The notes under the pieces are model-generated. The model had not been told where the DNA came from. It did no database searches and was given only the letters and a program-made list of their open reading frames with translations. The position numbers and the translations under genes were made by a program. Below, piece after piece: positions 35,314 through 42,864 of a stretch of DNA of 64,000 nucleotides (its first letter is position 1; the number at the start of each line of letters is the position of its first letter). The stretch is from Amycolatopsis rubida (lineage in GTDB: Bacteria; Actinomycetota; Actinomycetes; Mycobacteriales; Pseudonocardiaceae). The stretch is taken from contig NZ_FOWC01000009.1 of assembly GCF_900115345.1 (NCBI RefSeq), positions 124,001 to 188,000 on the forward strand. The letters are read 5' to 3'.

Positions 35314-36183
35314 ATGATCCTGGTGACGGGTGCGAGCGGCAATGTGGGATCGGCGCTGGTCAAGCAGTTGCGCGCGGCCGAGGTGCCGTTCCGGGCCGCT
35401 TATCATTCCGCGGAGAAGGCAACGAAAGCCGCCGTGGACGGAATCGACGCGGTTACCATCGAAATGTCCGATCCGGCTACTGTGCAACCGGCGCTGGCCG
35501 GAGTGTCGAAGGTGTTCCTGCTGGGCGCGATGAGCCCCGGGCAGACCGGCAACGAGTCCACTATGGTCGAAGCCGCCGTGTCCGCCGGGGTCTCGCACGT
35601 GGTGAAACAGTCGCTGTGGCGGGCGGACGAGGAACTCACGCCGATTGCCCGGCTGCACCGTCCGGTCGAGCGGATGCTGGAAACCTCGCCGCTGTCCTGG
35701 ACCTTTCTCCGGGCGAACTTCTATCTCCAGACGTTCTCGGGAAACTGGGCCGGAACCATCCGGTCCGGGAGTTTCTTCGCCAGCCCGCTGATTCGCGGTC
35801 CGATCGCCTTCGTGGACGCCGAGGACATTGCCCGCGTGGCGTTTCGGGCGCTGACCGAGGACGGCCACGCAGGCAAGGCGTACGCGCTCAGCGGTCCCGA
35901 GGCGCTGACGTACGACGAGGCCGCGGCAGTGCTGTCCGAAGTGCTCGGCCGTCCGATCGCGTACCGCGGAATGTCGAACGAGCAAGCACTTTCCGCGTTA
36001 GCCGAAGCCGGAATGTCCTCGTTTCACGCCAGAGCGCTGGTTGAGGTGTGCAATACGTACCTGGACGGTGGCGCGGAAACCGTGACTTCCACGGTCGCGG
36101 ACGTCACCGGTCAGCGGCCGCGGAGCTTCCGCGAGTTCGTGACGGCGCACCGGCATTGTTTCGAGGAAGCACCAGGCAGCTGA
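35314..36183 (+). CDS. NmrA-like NAD(P)-binding protein
   Basis: A 289-residue atypical SDR. The cofactor motif is MILVTGASGNVGSALVKQLR. VSKVFLLGAMSPGQ and LSWTFLRANFYLQTFSGNWA match the NmrA/quinone-reductase QOR2 branch, and the usual catalytic YxxxK is absent. The role could be redox sensing or quinone reduction. Its last 80 bases overlap the end of the convergent MFS gene. Confidence 0.8.
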   Translation: MILVTGASGNVGSALVKQLRAAEVPFRAAYHSAEKATKAAVDGIDAVTIEMSDPATVQPALAGVSKVFLLGAMSPGQTGNESTMVEAAVSAGVSHVVKQSLWRADEELTPIARLHRPVERMLETSPLSWTFLRANFYLQTFSGNWAGTIRSGSFFASPLIRGPIAFVDAEDIARVAFRALTEDGHAGKAYALSGPEALTYDEAAAVLSEVLGRPIAYRGMSNEQALSALAEAGMSSFHARALVEVCNTYLDGGAETVTSTVADVTGQRPRSFREFVTAHRHCFEEAPGS

Positions 36184-37456
36184 GCACTGCGGCGACAAGG
36201 CTGAGCCCGGCGGTGACCAGGAAGACGTCGCCGAGGTCCGCGGTGGCGGCGTAGACCAGCCCGAGGACAGCGACGCCGAGGGTTTGGCCGAGCTGCCGGA
36301 ACGTAGCCATGGCACCGGACGCCATTCCCGCACGGTCCTGCGGAACCGCGCTGAGGATCGCGGTGCTGCCAGCTGGTCCCGCGATCCCCATCCCGGCACC
36401 CGTCACGATCAGTCCGGGAAGCAGGCCGAGCCACGTCGAGTCGCGGTCGAGCAGGATCCACTCCAGCCCGCAGCCAGCAGTCGCCAGCAGGGCGCCGAGT
36501 CCGAGGACGATTCCTGGCGAAACCGCGTGCAGCCGCTTGCCGATCAGCAGTGAAGCGACGAAAGATGTTGCCGCCAAAGGAATCAGCGCGAGTCCCGTCC
36601 CGGCCGGGCTGAGGTGTATTGCTGATTGCAGCCAGATTGACGCGTAAATCAGGCAGGCGAAGACGAAAGAACTCGCGACGACCACGATCAGCACAGTCAC
36701 GAATGATGCCCGGCGGAACAACGCGAGGTCGAGCATCGGGTGCTTCACTCGTCGTTCGACCACAACGAAAACAATCAACGCCACGGCCGCGACGGCGAAC
36801 ACTGGCCAGGCGCTCTGGATCACTGCGTAGATCAACGCGCCAGAGCTGATTCCGAAAGCCAGCATGCCGCCGAAGTCGATCCGGGTGCCAGCCGGTCGTT
36901 TCGGAGCCTCAGCCAGATACGTCCGGGTCAGCAGCAGAGTCAGCACGCTCAACGGCAAGTTGAGGAAGAAGATCGCCTGCCAGCCCGCCCACTGCGTCAA
37001 AACGCCGCCGAGAAACGGCCCCGCCGCACCAGCGCCACCGAGCACCGCCGTCCAAATCCCGAACGCGGCACCTCGCTCTTTGCCCGCATAATTGGCTCCG
37101 AGCAACGACATCGCAGCCACCATCATCGCCGCGCCGCCGATCCCTTGCACCGTCCGCGCGCCAATCAACACGCCGACATTCGGCGCGAGCGCGCACCCCA
37201 GCGACGCCGCCGCGAACACCGTAACCGAACCGCCGAAAACCCTGCGCTGTCCGGCGATGTCGCCGATCGCGCCCGCGCTCAACGCGAGAATGGCGAGTAC
37301 CAAGGTGTAGCTGTTGACCACCCATTGCAGATTGACCAGCGATGCTCCCAGCCCGCGAGCCATCTCCGGCAACGCCACCGTCACCACGGTGGTGTCGAGG
37401 ATCAACATGAACGACCCGAGGCAGATCGCCGCCAACGGCCCCCATTTGCGCATCAC
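36104..37456 (-). CDS. MFS drug exporter, DHA2 (EmrB/QacA) family
   Basis: A 450-residue protein with 12-14 membrane segments. FMLILDTTVVTVALPEMARG is the DHA2 motif D1. GDIAGQRRVFGGSVTVFA is motif A, and WTAVLGGAGAAGPFLGGVLT is motif C of proton antiporters. It is divergent from the Lrp-type regulator at 37557, across a palindrome, and is probably controlled by it. The 3' end overlaps the convergent NmrA-like gene by 80 bases. Confidence 0.85.
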   Translation of the reverse strand: MMRKWGPLAAICLGSFMLILDTTVVTVALPEMARGLGASLVNLQWVVNSYTLVLAILALSAGAIGDIAGQRRVFGGSVTVFAAASLGCALAPNVGVLIGARTVQGIGGAAMMVAAMSLLGANYAGKERGAAFGIWTAVLGGAGAAGPFLGGVLTQWAGWQAIFFLNLPLSVLTLLLTRTYLAEAPKRPAGTRIDFGGMLAFGISSGALIYAVIQSAWPVFAVAAVALIVFVVVERRVKHPMLDLALFRRASFVTVLIVVVASSFVFACLIYASIWLQSAIHLSPAGTGLALIPLAATSFVASLLIGKRLHAVSPGIVLGLGALLATAGCGLEWILLDRDSTWLGLLPGLIVTGAGMGIAGPAGSTAILSAVPQDRAGMASGAMATFRQLGQTLGVAVLGLVYAATADLGDVFLVTAGLSLVAAVLSCLVLPRNNAGAPSRTRGSSAAADR

Positions 37457-37524
37457 AGTTCCCTTTCTCTCTGCTCGAAGAGTGATCTCGCCCGCAGGGG
37501 TACCTCAAGCTAACTGGCCTGCAG

Positions 37525-37539
37525 TGACGGATTCCGTCA
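37525..37539. promoter_or_regulatory. Palindromic operator between MFS and Lrp genes
   Basis: TGACGGA-T-TCCGTCA is a perfect dyad with seven-base arms and one central base. It lies 18 bases before the Lrp start and 69 bases from the divergent MFS start, where an Lrp-type regulator would bind. Confidence 0.6.
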
Positions 37540-37556
37540 TCAGCTATCGTGAGGTG

Positions 37557-38510
37557 ATGAAACCCGTCACGCTGGATGTCGTGGACCGCCAGCTGATCCA
37601 CGCCCTGGACCTCGACGGCCGCGCCCCTTTCGCGCGGATCGCCGACGTGCTCGGCGTTTCGGAGAACACCGTCGGCAGGCGCTACCGGCGGCTGCGGCAG
37701 GCCGGAGTGCTCCGGGTAGTCGGCGCGGTCGCGAGCGCGAGACTGGGGTACGCGCTGTGGACGGTCCGATTCACCTGTGCGCCCGCGTTTGGCATCCCGA
37801 TCGCGACAGCACTGGCCAAACGCCCGGATACGTTTTGGGTGCATTTGCTTTCCGGCGGCACGGAAATCGCGTGCACGACGCAATCGTCCATTGTGGAGCA
37901 AACCGACGTGCTGCTGCTGGACAAGCTCCCGCGGAGCAGCCGGATCACTTCGGTGTCCGCGCACCAGATGCTGCACGGCTTCACGCGCCTCGGCCGGTGG
38001 TCGGCCCTGTCTGACGAACAGATCGCCGCCCTGCGAGTTCCAGTAGATCCAACCGAAGAGATCACCTTCGACGACGCAGACCGGCGCCTAGGGCAAGTCC
38101 TGGCCGACGACGGTCGCGCCGGCTACGGCGAACTGGCCGCCGTGTCCGGTCTTTCCGAGTCGACCGTGAAGCGCCGAATCGAAACCCTCCGCCGGACGGG
38201 ATTGTTGTCGTATCAGCTGGACATTTCCCCGCGAGCCCTGGGTTTTCAGTCGGAAGCGCGACTGTGGATGATCGTTCGCCCCTCAGCCGTCGCTTCGGTC
38301 GCAAGCGCCTTGGCGGAACACGAAGAAGTGCAATTCGCCGCGGTCACCACCGGCCCGGCGAACCTGGTCGCCGCGATCGCCTGCCGAAACGCGACGCACC
38401 TGTACGAATACCTCACCGGAGACGTCGGATCGCTCGACGGGATCCAGCAAATGGAAACCGCCCCCGTCGTCCGCACGGTGAAACGCAGCGGATCGCTGCT
38501 CCCGCTCTAA
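37557..38510 (+). CDS. Lrp/AsnC-family regulator with two domains
   Basis: A 317-residue protein, about twice the length of a usual Lrp. It contains two winged helix-turn-helices (LIHALDLDGRAPFARIADVL near 13 and LGQVLADDGRAGYGELAAVS near 180), each followed by a RAM-like ligand domain. The start at 37557 follows GAGG closely. Such tandem Lrp proteins often control a neighbouring exporter. The gene is divergent from the DHA2 exporter, and its stop overlaps the convergent ABC ATPase stop. Confidence 0.85.
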   Translation: MKPVTLDVVDRQLIHALDLDGRAPFARIADVLGVSENTVGRRYRRLRQAGVLRVVGAVASARLGYALWTVRFTCAPAFGIPIATALAKRPDTFWVHLLSGGTEIACTTQSSIVEQTDVLLLDKLPRSSRITSVSAHQMLHGFTRLGRWSALSDEQIAALRVPVDPTEEITFDDADRRLGQVLADDGRAGYGELAAVSGLSESTVKRRIETLRRTGLLSYQLDISPRALGFQSEARLWMIVRPSAVASVASALAEHEEVQFAAVTTGPANLVAAIACRNATHLYEYLTGDVGSLDGIQQMETAPVVRTVKRSGSLLPL

Positions 38511-39253
38511 GCCGCAGGCTTCCCGCTGTAGGCGGCAAGGACTTCGGACAACGAACCGTGCCGGCGGACCTGGCCCTCGTCCATCCACAGCGCGGTGTCG
38601 CAAAACTCCGCGAGCAGTTCGTCGGAGTGATTCGCGAATACCAGAATCCCGGACCGCCGCACCAGGTCCTTGAGCCGATCGCGCGCCTTGGCGAGGAACG
38701 CCGCGTCGACCGCGCCCAGCCCCTCGTCGAGCAGCAGAATCTCCGGATCGATCGTGGTCACCACCCCGAGCGCGAGCCGCACCCGCATCCCGGCCGAGTA
38801 GGTGCGCAACGGCAGTTCGAGATAGTCGCCCAGCTCAGTGAACTCCGCGATATCGTCGACCCGCTTCGCCATCTGCCGTCGGCTCATCCCGAGAAACAGC
38901 CCCTGGATCAGGATGTTCTCGCGCCCGGACACCTCCGGATCCAGCCCGACCCCCAGATCGAACACCGGCGCGACCCGCCCCGCGACCTGCCGGGAGCCGC
39001 GGGTCGGCTCGTAAATCCCGGACAGCAACCGCAACAACGTCGACTTCCCAGCCCCGTTGTGCCCCACCAGCCCGACCCGATCGCCCTCGCCGAGCCGGAA
39101 CGACACGTCCCGCAACGCCTCGATCACCGGCACCCTCGCCCCGCCGGCGATTTTCCCGCCGACCTTCCCGAGCACGCGCTTCTTCACCGACCGGGTCTTG
39201 GCGTCGAAGATCGGAAAGTCGACGTAGGCGTTGCGCACCTCGATGCTGACCAT
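38507..39253 (-). CDS. ABC transporter ATPase, polysaccharide export (Wzt/RfbE) type
   Basis: A 248-residue ATPase. VSIEVRNAYVDFPIFDAKTR is the typical N-terminus of the galactan/teichoic/O-antigen exporter group. Walker A is LVGHNGAGKSTLLRLLSG, the signature is RTYSAGMRVRLALG, and Walker B is PEILLLDEGLGAVDAAFLAK. These ATPases work with a Wzm-type permease, but no permease or glycosyltransferase gene is adjacent, so this copy is an orphan here. Confidence 0.87.
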   Translation of the reverse strand: MVSIEVRNAYVDFPIFDAKTRSVKKRVLGKVGGKIAGGARVPVIEALRDVSFRLGEGDRVGLVGHNGAGKSTLLRLLSGIYEPTRGSRQVAGRVAPVFDLGVGLDPEVSGRENILIQGLFLGMSRRQMAKRVDDIAEFTELGDYLELPLRTYSAGMRVRLALGVVTTIDPEILLLDEGLGAVDAAFLAKARDRLKDLVRRSGILVFANHSDELLAEFCDTALWMDEGQVRRHGSLSEVLAAYSGKPAA

Positions 39254-39268
39254 GACTCCCCCTCCTAG

Positions 39269-39294
39269 ATGCGAACCGAAATTATCATTCGCAT
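39269..39294. promoter_or_regulatory. Inverted repeat in the divergent ABC/TetR promoter
   Basis: ATGCGAA (39269-39275) and TTCGCAT (39288-39294) are exact complements with 12 A/T-rich bases between. They lie between the ABC ATPase start at 39253 and the TetR start at 39316, and are the likely TetR operator. Confidence 0.5.
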
Positions 39295-39315
39295 ATTCGC
39301 GACGCTACCAGTAAC

Positions 39316-39939
39316 GTGCCGCGAGTGAGCGAGACGAGCGAGGGCTTCCGCCCGCCGCAACAAGCGCGCAGCCGGGCCGCGCTGCAGAAACTCCTGACCG
39401 CCGCCGAACAAGTCCTGGCCGAGCAGGGCCTGGAGTCCTTCACCGTCGCCGCGGTGGCTTCGCGAGCAGGCATGTCGGTAGGCACGATCTACCGCCGTTT
39501 CGACGGCAAGGAACAGCTGCTGCGCGCCGTCAAGGACCGGCTGCTGACCCAGCTGGAAACCAGCGTCCGAGACGCCCTCCGCTCAGCGCCCCCGGACCTC
39601 CGCTCGATCTTCACCGCCTTCGTGGCGGCCCTGGCGCAGACCTTCGAGGAGCACGACCGGATCTTTCCGGAACTCCTGGACGCCCAACGCTCCGACGGCC
39701 GAGACCGCGGCCTGGCCGCCCTGTCCGCGATCCAAGACGCCCTGCTGGAAGTCCTCCCCTCGGCCGAGACCGCCGACCTGAAAATGGCCGCCCGGACAAT
39801 CATCGGCGCCTGCGTCCACCGCGCCGCGACCAGCAGATTCTGGCCGGACGACCGCCCATGGGAGACGTGGGCCGAGGAGGCGGCGGAGATGGCACTGGCG
39901 TACCTGGCTTCACCGGCGACGGGCCCCGCTAGGATGTAG
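39316..39939 (+). CDS. TetR-family regulator
   Basis: A 207-residue protein starting at GTG 39316. The DNA-binding domain lies near residues 20-68 (LLTAAEQVLAEQGLESFTVA, then RAGMSVGTIYRRFDGKEQLL). It is divergent from the orphan ABC ATPase across an inverted repeat, so it may control it. The tRNA-Arg gene begins 17 bases after its stop. Confidence 0.82.
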   Translation: MPRVSETSEGFRPPQQARSRAALQKLLTAAEQVLAEQGLESFTVAAVASRAGMSVGTIYRRFDGKEQLLRAVKDRLLTQLETSVRDALRSAPPDLRSIFTAFVAALAQTFEEHDRIFPELLDAQRSDGRDRGLAALSAIQDALLEVLPSAETADLKMAARTIIGACVHRAATSRFWPDDRPWETWAEEAAEMALAYLASPATGPARM

Positions 39940-39955
39940 CCTGCAGCGCACGACT

Positions 39956-40028
39956 GCCCTCGTAGCTCAGGGGATAGAGCACGGCTCTCCTAAAGCCGGT
40001 GTCGCAGGTTCGAATCCTGCCGGGGGCA
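39956..40028 (+). tRNA. tRNA-Arg (anticodon CCU)
   Basis: A 73-base cloverleaf. The acceptor stem GCCCTCG pairs with CGGGGGC with one G-U pair, and the discriminator base is A. The D stem is GCTC/GAGC. The anticodon stem CGGCT/AGCCG encloses CTCCTAA with anticodon CCT at 39989-39991. The T stem GCAGG/CCTGC encloses TTCGAAT. CCA is not encoded. Its 3' part is the attachment site of the island that follows. Confidence 0.95.
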
Positions 40029-40029
40029 C
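39994..40029 (+). repeat. attL: 36-bp direct repeat in the tRNA-Arg 3' end
   Basis: The repeat begins AGCCGGTGTCGCAGG and ends CCGGGGGCAC. It covers the anticodon 3' arm through the acceptor stem, so the tRNA stays functional. It is identical to 45854-45889. Confidence 0.9.
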
Positions 40030-40088
40030 ATCTTCGCTGGTCAGACCCTATTTCGATCCAAGAAGTTCGAACCGGGACGGCCCAAGAG

Positions 40089-40108
40089 TCAGAAAACTGT
40101 CAGAATTC
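40089..40108 (+). repeat. Arm-type repeat near attL
   Basis: TCAGAAAACTGTCAGAATTC matches 16 of 20 bases of the sequence at 45741-45760 in the same orientation. It lies 60 bases inside attL and has the look of an integrase or excisionase arm site. The stretch 40030-40227 shows nothing else that I can name. Confidence 0.5.
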
Positions 40109-40227
40109 ATCGCGTGACGGTTCGGGCCCCGGCTGTACCTCTCCGTATGCACTCGCACCGGCAGTTCGACCTGACGACCGACTGCGCGACGAACGGCGAA
40201 GCGTCGCGCTAGCCGCGGTCGCCAGCT

Positions 40228-41433
40228 TCAGGGCGTCAGCCCGAGCCACGCCGCGTAATCCGTCAGCGCGTCGGATTGGCGGCGGGAGGAACGCACCAGC
40301 GCGGCGACGGTGTCTCGGGTCATCGGGTGTCGGCGCGCCTGCCCCGGCGCGACCAGGCGGGCGCGTTCCAGCTCTCGGAGCGCGTGCTCCGGCTTGTTCA
40401 GCCAGCGGTACGCGCGGGCCATGTCGAGGTGGTGGTGGCCGATCCGCGTCGGCAGCCAGACACTCGGAAACCGGATGTCCCGCCCTGCCTCGACAGCCCG
40501 GCCGTGCTCGCCGATCGTCCCCAGCGTCACGGTCCGATGAACCTGCACGTTGGTCGGCCCGAAGCCAAACCAGAACTGCTCTGGCTGCTCGCCCGTCACC
40601 GCGGCTATCCGGGCCGCTTCGTCCAGGTGGCCGGCCATCGAATCACGGTCGCCCGTGCGGGCCGCGATCACCGAGGCACCGAGGTGGAGTTGCCCGCGCG
40701 CGAGCAGCGCACCGGGCGTGTCCTCCGCGCCGTCGAGGTGCGCCACTCCCGCCCGATTCAGCCGCCAGCAGGCGTCATAGTCGCGGTTGCGCAGGTAGGC
40801 CGTGACGCGCAAATACTCGCGGGCGGCACGGAGCCCGGAAGCGTGGCGTCCGGCCTGTTTCGCCGCCCAGTCCATCCGGCTCAGCGCGTAGACCGACAAG
40901 TCGTTGTCTCCCACCGCGATTCCCACGGAGTGGCCGCAACGCGCGGCGAGCGCGAGCAGCGCCCACAGGTCTTCGCGCTCGCGGCCGGACGCCTTTTCTG
41001 CGGCGAGGTGCACCTCGGCCAGCAACGGCGGGAACAGCGCGATCATGGGCTCGTACTGCGCGGCCTGCGCTAGCAGGTTCAGGTCGCGGACGTCGGCATC
41101 GAGTACCGACGTGGGCCGCGGTGCGACGGACGAATCCGGCGGCAAGTCGAGCAGGTCGAGTGCGGCGCGGACGGGGCCGAGCTGGTCGGCGAGCCGGTCG
41201 TCCTCGCGTTGCCACTCGAACCGGTTCCATTCCAGCCGGTCTGCGTGCCCGCCTAGAGCTTCGGCGACCCGGCCGACGAACTCGGGCGTCGGCAGTTCCG
41301 AGCCCTGCTCGACCTTCGACACCATGCTCTTGCTGTAGCCGATCCGGCGCGCAAGGCTGGCCTGCGTCAGCCCTGCCAGCTTCCGCGCAGAAGCGATCCG
41401 TGCCCCGATTCCAGACTCCACACTCCCCATCAT
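40228..41433 (-). CDS. XRE-family regulator with TPR-like C-terminus
   Basis: A 401-residue protein. The N-terminal helix-turn-helix is ARIASARKLAGLTQASLARR, then GYSKSMVSKVEQGSELPTPE (residues 11-50). The long C-terminal part is helical with TPR-like repeats (DLWALLALAARCGHSVGIAV, MDWAAKQAGRHASGLRAARE, DMARAYRWLNKPEHALRELE). Regulators of this design often lie beside lanthipeptide or ATP-grasp peptide clusters in actinomycetes. It is divergent from the peptide operon and is its likely regulator. Confidence 0.82.
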   Translation of the reverse strand: MMGSVESGIGARIASARKLAGLTQASLARRIGYSKSMVSKVEQGSELPTPEFVGRVAEALGGHADRLEWNRFEWQREDDRLADQLGPVRAALDLLDLPPDSSVAPRPTSVLDADVRDLNLLAQAAQYEPMIALFPPLLAEVHLAAEKASGREREDLWALLALAARCGHSVGIAVGDNDLSVYALSRMDWAAKQAGRHASGLRAAREYLRVTAYLRNRDYDACWRLNRAGVAHLDGAEDTPGALLARGQLHLGASVIAARTGDRDSMAGHLDEAARIAAVTGEQPEQFWFGFGPTNVQVHRTVTLGTIGEHGRAVEAGRDIRFPSVWLPTRIGHHHLDMARAYRWLNKPEHALRELERARLVAPGQARRHPMTRDTVAALVRSSRRQSDALTDYAAWLGLTP

Positions 41434-41472
41434 CCCCCACGCAGGGCGCGGGTGACCGTTAGTCCATTCGTG

Positions 41473-41491
41473 TTGTCACTTTCTTGTCACT
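41473..41491. repeat. Direct repeats in the divergent promoter region of the peptide operon
   Basis: TTGTCACT occurs at 41473-41480 and again at 41484-41491, one helical turn apart, 40 bases upstream of the XRE start. They are probable regulator sites or alternative -35 elements. The remainder of 41434-41681 has no gene that I can support. Confidence 0.4.
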
Positions 41492-41681
41492 CCGCGTGGC
41501 AGCCCCCTCGTACCGTGACTTTCCGGACGCGGGGGTGGCCCTTTCCAGGTTCCTCCACAGCCCCCGCGTCTGCGGCCCGATTGCACCGCGGGCCGCGCTC
41601 CACCAGGGACGGGGGTCGGCGCTGGTACACACCATCACGCCCGCTGGCTTCCGTCCCCGCTCCATTGATGCGGGGGGACGA

Positions 41682-41864
41682 GTGAACGTCGGGACGCTCG
41701 GCCTGGCGCTCGGCGCCGAGGTCGCCGCTATCGCGCTGTCGGCGTACGTGATCGGAGTGGCTATCCAATGGGTCTCGAAGTGGAAACGCGCACGGCAGCA
41801 GCGGAAACAACGCCGATGGGAACGGGTTGCCTCCCGATTGGTGGAGGAGGCTCGGCACCGGTGA
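41682..41864 (+). CDS. Small single-pass membrane protein
   Basis: A protein of 60 residues from the GTG at 41682, preceded by GGGGGGA. One membrane segment (LALGAEVAAIALSAYVIGVA) is followed by a strongly basic tail (KWKRARQQRKQRRWERVASR). The longer upstream frame lacks coding character. It is the first gene of the peptide operon, and its stop overlaps the next start (GTGA). Function is unknown. Confidence 0.6.
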   Translation: MNVGTLGLALGAEVAAIALSAYVIGVAIQWVSKWKRARQQRKQRRWERVASRLVEEARHR

Positions 41865-42271
41865 CCGGGCTAGGGCTCGATGATCTATTCCGGGAGCTGC
41901 GCTACCACAAGTGGACGCTGTGGCTGTTCGGCCGGCGGGACGCGCCGAAGCTGTACGCCGCGACGCTCCAGTGGAACACGTGCACGGACGTGCTGATCAT
42001 CCGCAGCGAGGAACGTGCGACCGCGTACCGTACGCTGCGGTTCCCCAACGCTGACCCCTTCCGACCCACCGTGGTCGCCTGGCAGTACGGAGCGGATGCC
42101 CTCTGGGCACTGCGCGCCGTCCTCACCATCGGCGCGCCAGGCCGCGCAGACGCACCGCGCCAGGTCCTCGTGCCAGCGCCGGACGCGCAGGTCCCCCTCG
42201 AACTCGGCTGGCCGGTCACGATCCGGCCGACCGGCCTCGTCCAAGACCCCACGCCGAAAACGGTGTGGTGA
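41861..42271 (+). CDS. Conserved-looking hypothetical protein in the peptide operon
   Basis: A 136-residue protein starting at GTG 41861, with GGAGGAGG upstream and a four-base overlap with the preceding gene. It is soluble and rich in tryptophan and beta-strand-like segments (YHKWTLWLFGRRDAPKLYAA, VVAWQYGADALWALRAVLTI). I do not recognise a family. Its tight coupling to the precursor and maturase genes suggests a role in peptide production or regulation. Confidence 0.6.
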   Translation: MTGLGLDDLFRELRYHKWTLWLFGRRDAPKLYAATLQWNTCTDVLIIRSEERATAYRTLRFPNADPFRPTVVAWQYGADALWALRAVLTIGAPGRADAPRQVLVPAPDAQVPLELGWPVTIRPTGLVQDPTPKTVW

Positions 42272-42292
42272 CAGGAAAAGGAGAACGAGAGC

Positions 42293-42556
42293 ATGACGAC
42301 CCGTATGTCACTCGCTGACGCGGACGAGCGTTTCGGGCTCGGCGTCCGCCGGGGATTCGTTCCGACGGCGGAACCCGTATCGGACACGGACAGCACCCCG
42401 TTCGGCTTGACCTTGCGGACTGCACCCGCTCCTCGCAATGTCGTCGTCTTGCGCACCGGCAGCGGTGCCACGATGGCGACCGAAAGCGTGACCGAGCAGT
42501 CCACCGACGGCCAGGACGAAGGCGACACCCGCTTCGACGTCGCCAACGACATCTAA
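42293..42556 (+). CDS. Precursor peptide of an ATP-grasp-modified RiPP (graspetide)
   Basis: An 87-residue peptide with a strong AAAAGGAGA site. The middle carries TPFGLTLRTAPAP (35-47), the type of leader motif seen in ATP-grasp target peptides of actinobacteria (TIGR04186 group). The C-terminal 35 residues are rich in Thr/Ser and Asp/Glu (TESVTEQSTDGQDEGDTRFD at 63-82), the residues joined by ester or amide bonds in graspetides. D72-G73 is a favoured Asp-Gly site for aspartimide formation, matching the PIMT-like gene of the cluster. No cysteine is present, which argues against lanthipeptide chemistry. Confidence 0.75.
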   Translation: MTTRMSLADADERFGLGVRRGFVPTAEPVSDTDSTPFGLTLRTAPAPRNVVVLRTGSGATMATESVTEQSTDGQDEGDTRFDVANDI

Positions 42557-42588
42557 CGGCACGACGACCATAAGGACTCGCTGACGCG

Positions 42589-42864
42589 ATGAAACTCGAA
42601 TCAGACCTCGCCGCCAGCACCGTGCTGGTGTTGACGGAGCCGACCGACAAATCAGCCGATCTCGTCGTGCGCGAGCTGGAGCGGCGGAACGCGCGAGTGT
42701 TCCGGGCGGACACCGGCGACTTCCCGCTTTCAGTGAACGTGAGCGCCTGGTTCGACGGCTCGTGGGAAGGCGAGATCCGCAGTCCGGACGGATCGGTCGG
42801 CCTGCGCGACATTCGCAGCGTGTATGTCCGCAGGCCGACCGCGTTCACCTCCCGGCGACGATGA
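42589..42864 (+). CDS. ATP-grasp peptide maturase, N-terminal part (separate ORF)
   Basis: A 91-residue ORF holding the pre-ATP-grasp domain (STVLVLTEPTDKSADLVVRE ... RVFRADTGDFPLSVNVSAWF). It ends just after the conserved maturase motif VYVRRPTAF. Family members continue directly from there into the sequence encoded by the next ORF. The stop (42862-42864) overlaps the next ATG (42861-42863) as ATGA. A single missing C in the run near 42847-42853 would explain the break. This is either a frameshifted maturase, a sequencing error, or a genuinely split, translationally coupled enzyme. Confidence 0.65.
   Translation: MKLESDLAASTVLVLTEPTDKSADLVVRELERRNARVFRADTGDFPLSVNVSAWFDGSWEGEIRSPDGSVGLRDIRSVYVRRPTAFTSRRR

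Noticed and set aside
42293..42556. Lanthipeptide or lasso precursor
   Set aside because: There is no cysteine, and no lanthionine synthetase or lasso cyclase gene nearby. The neighbours are ATP-grasp and PIMT-like genes.
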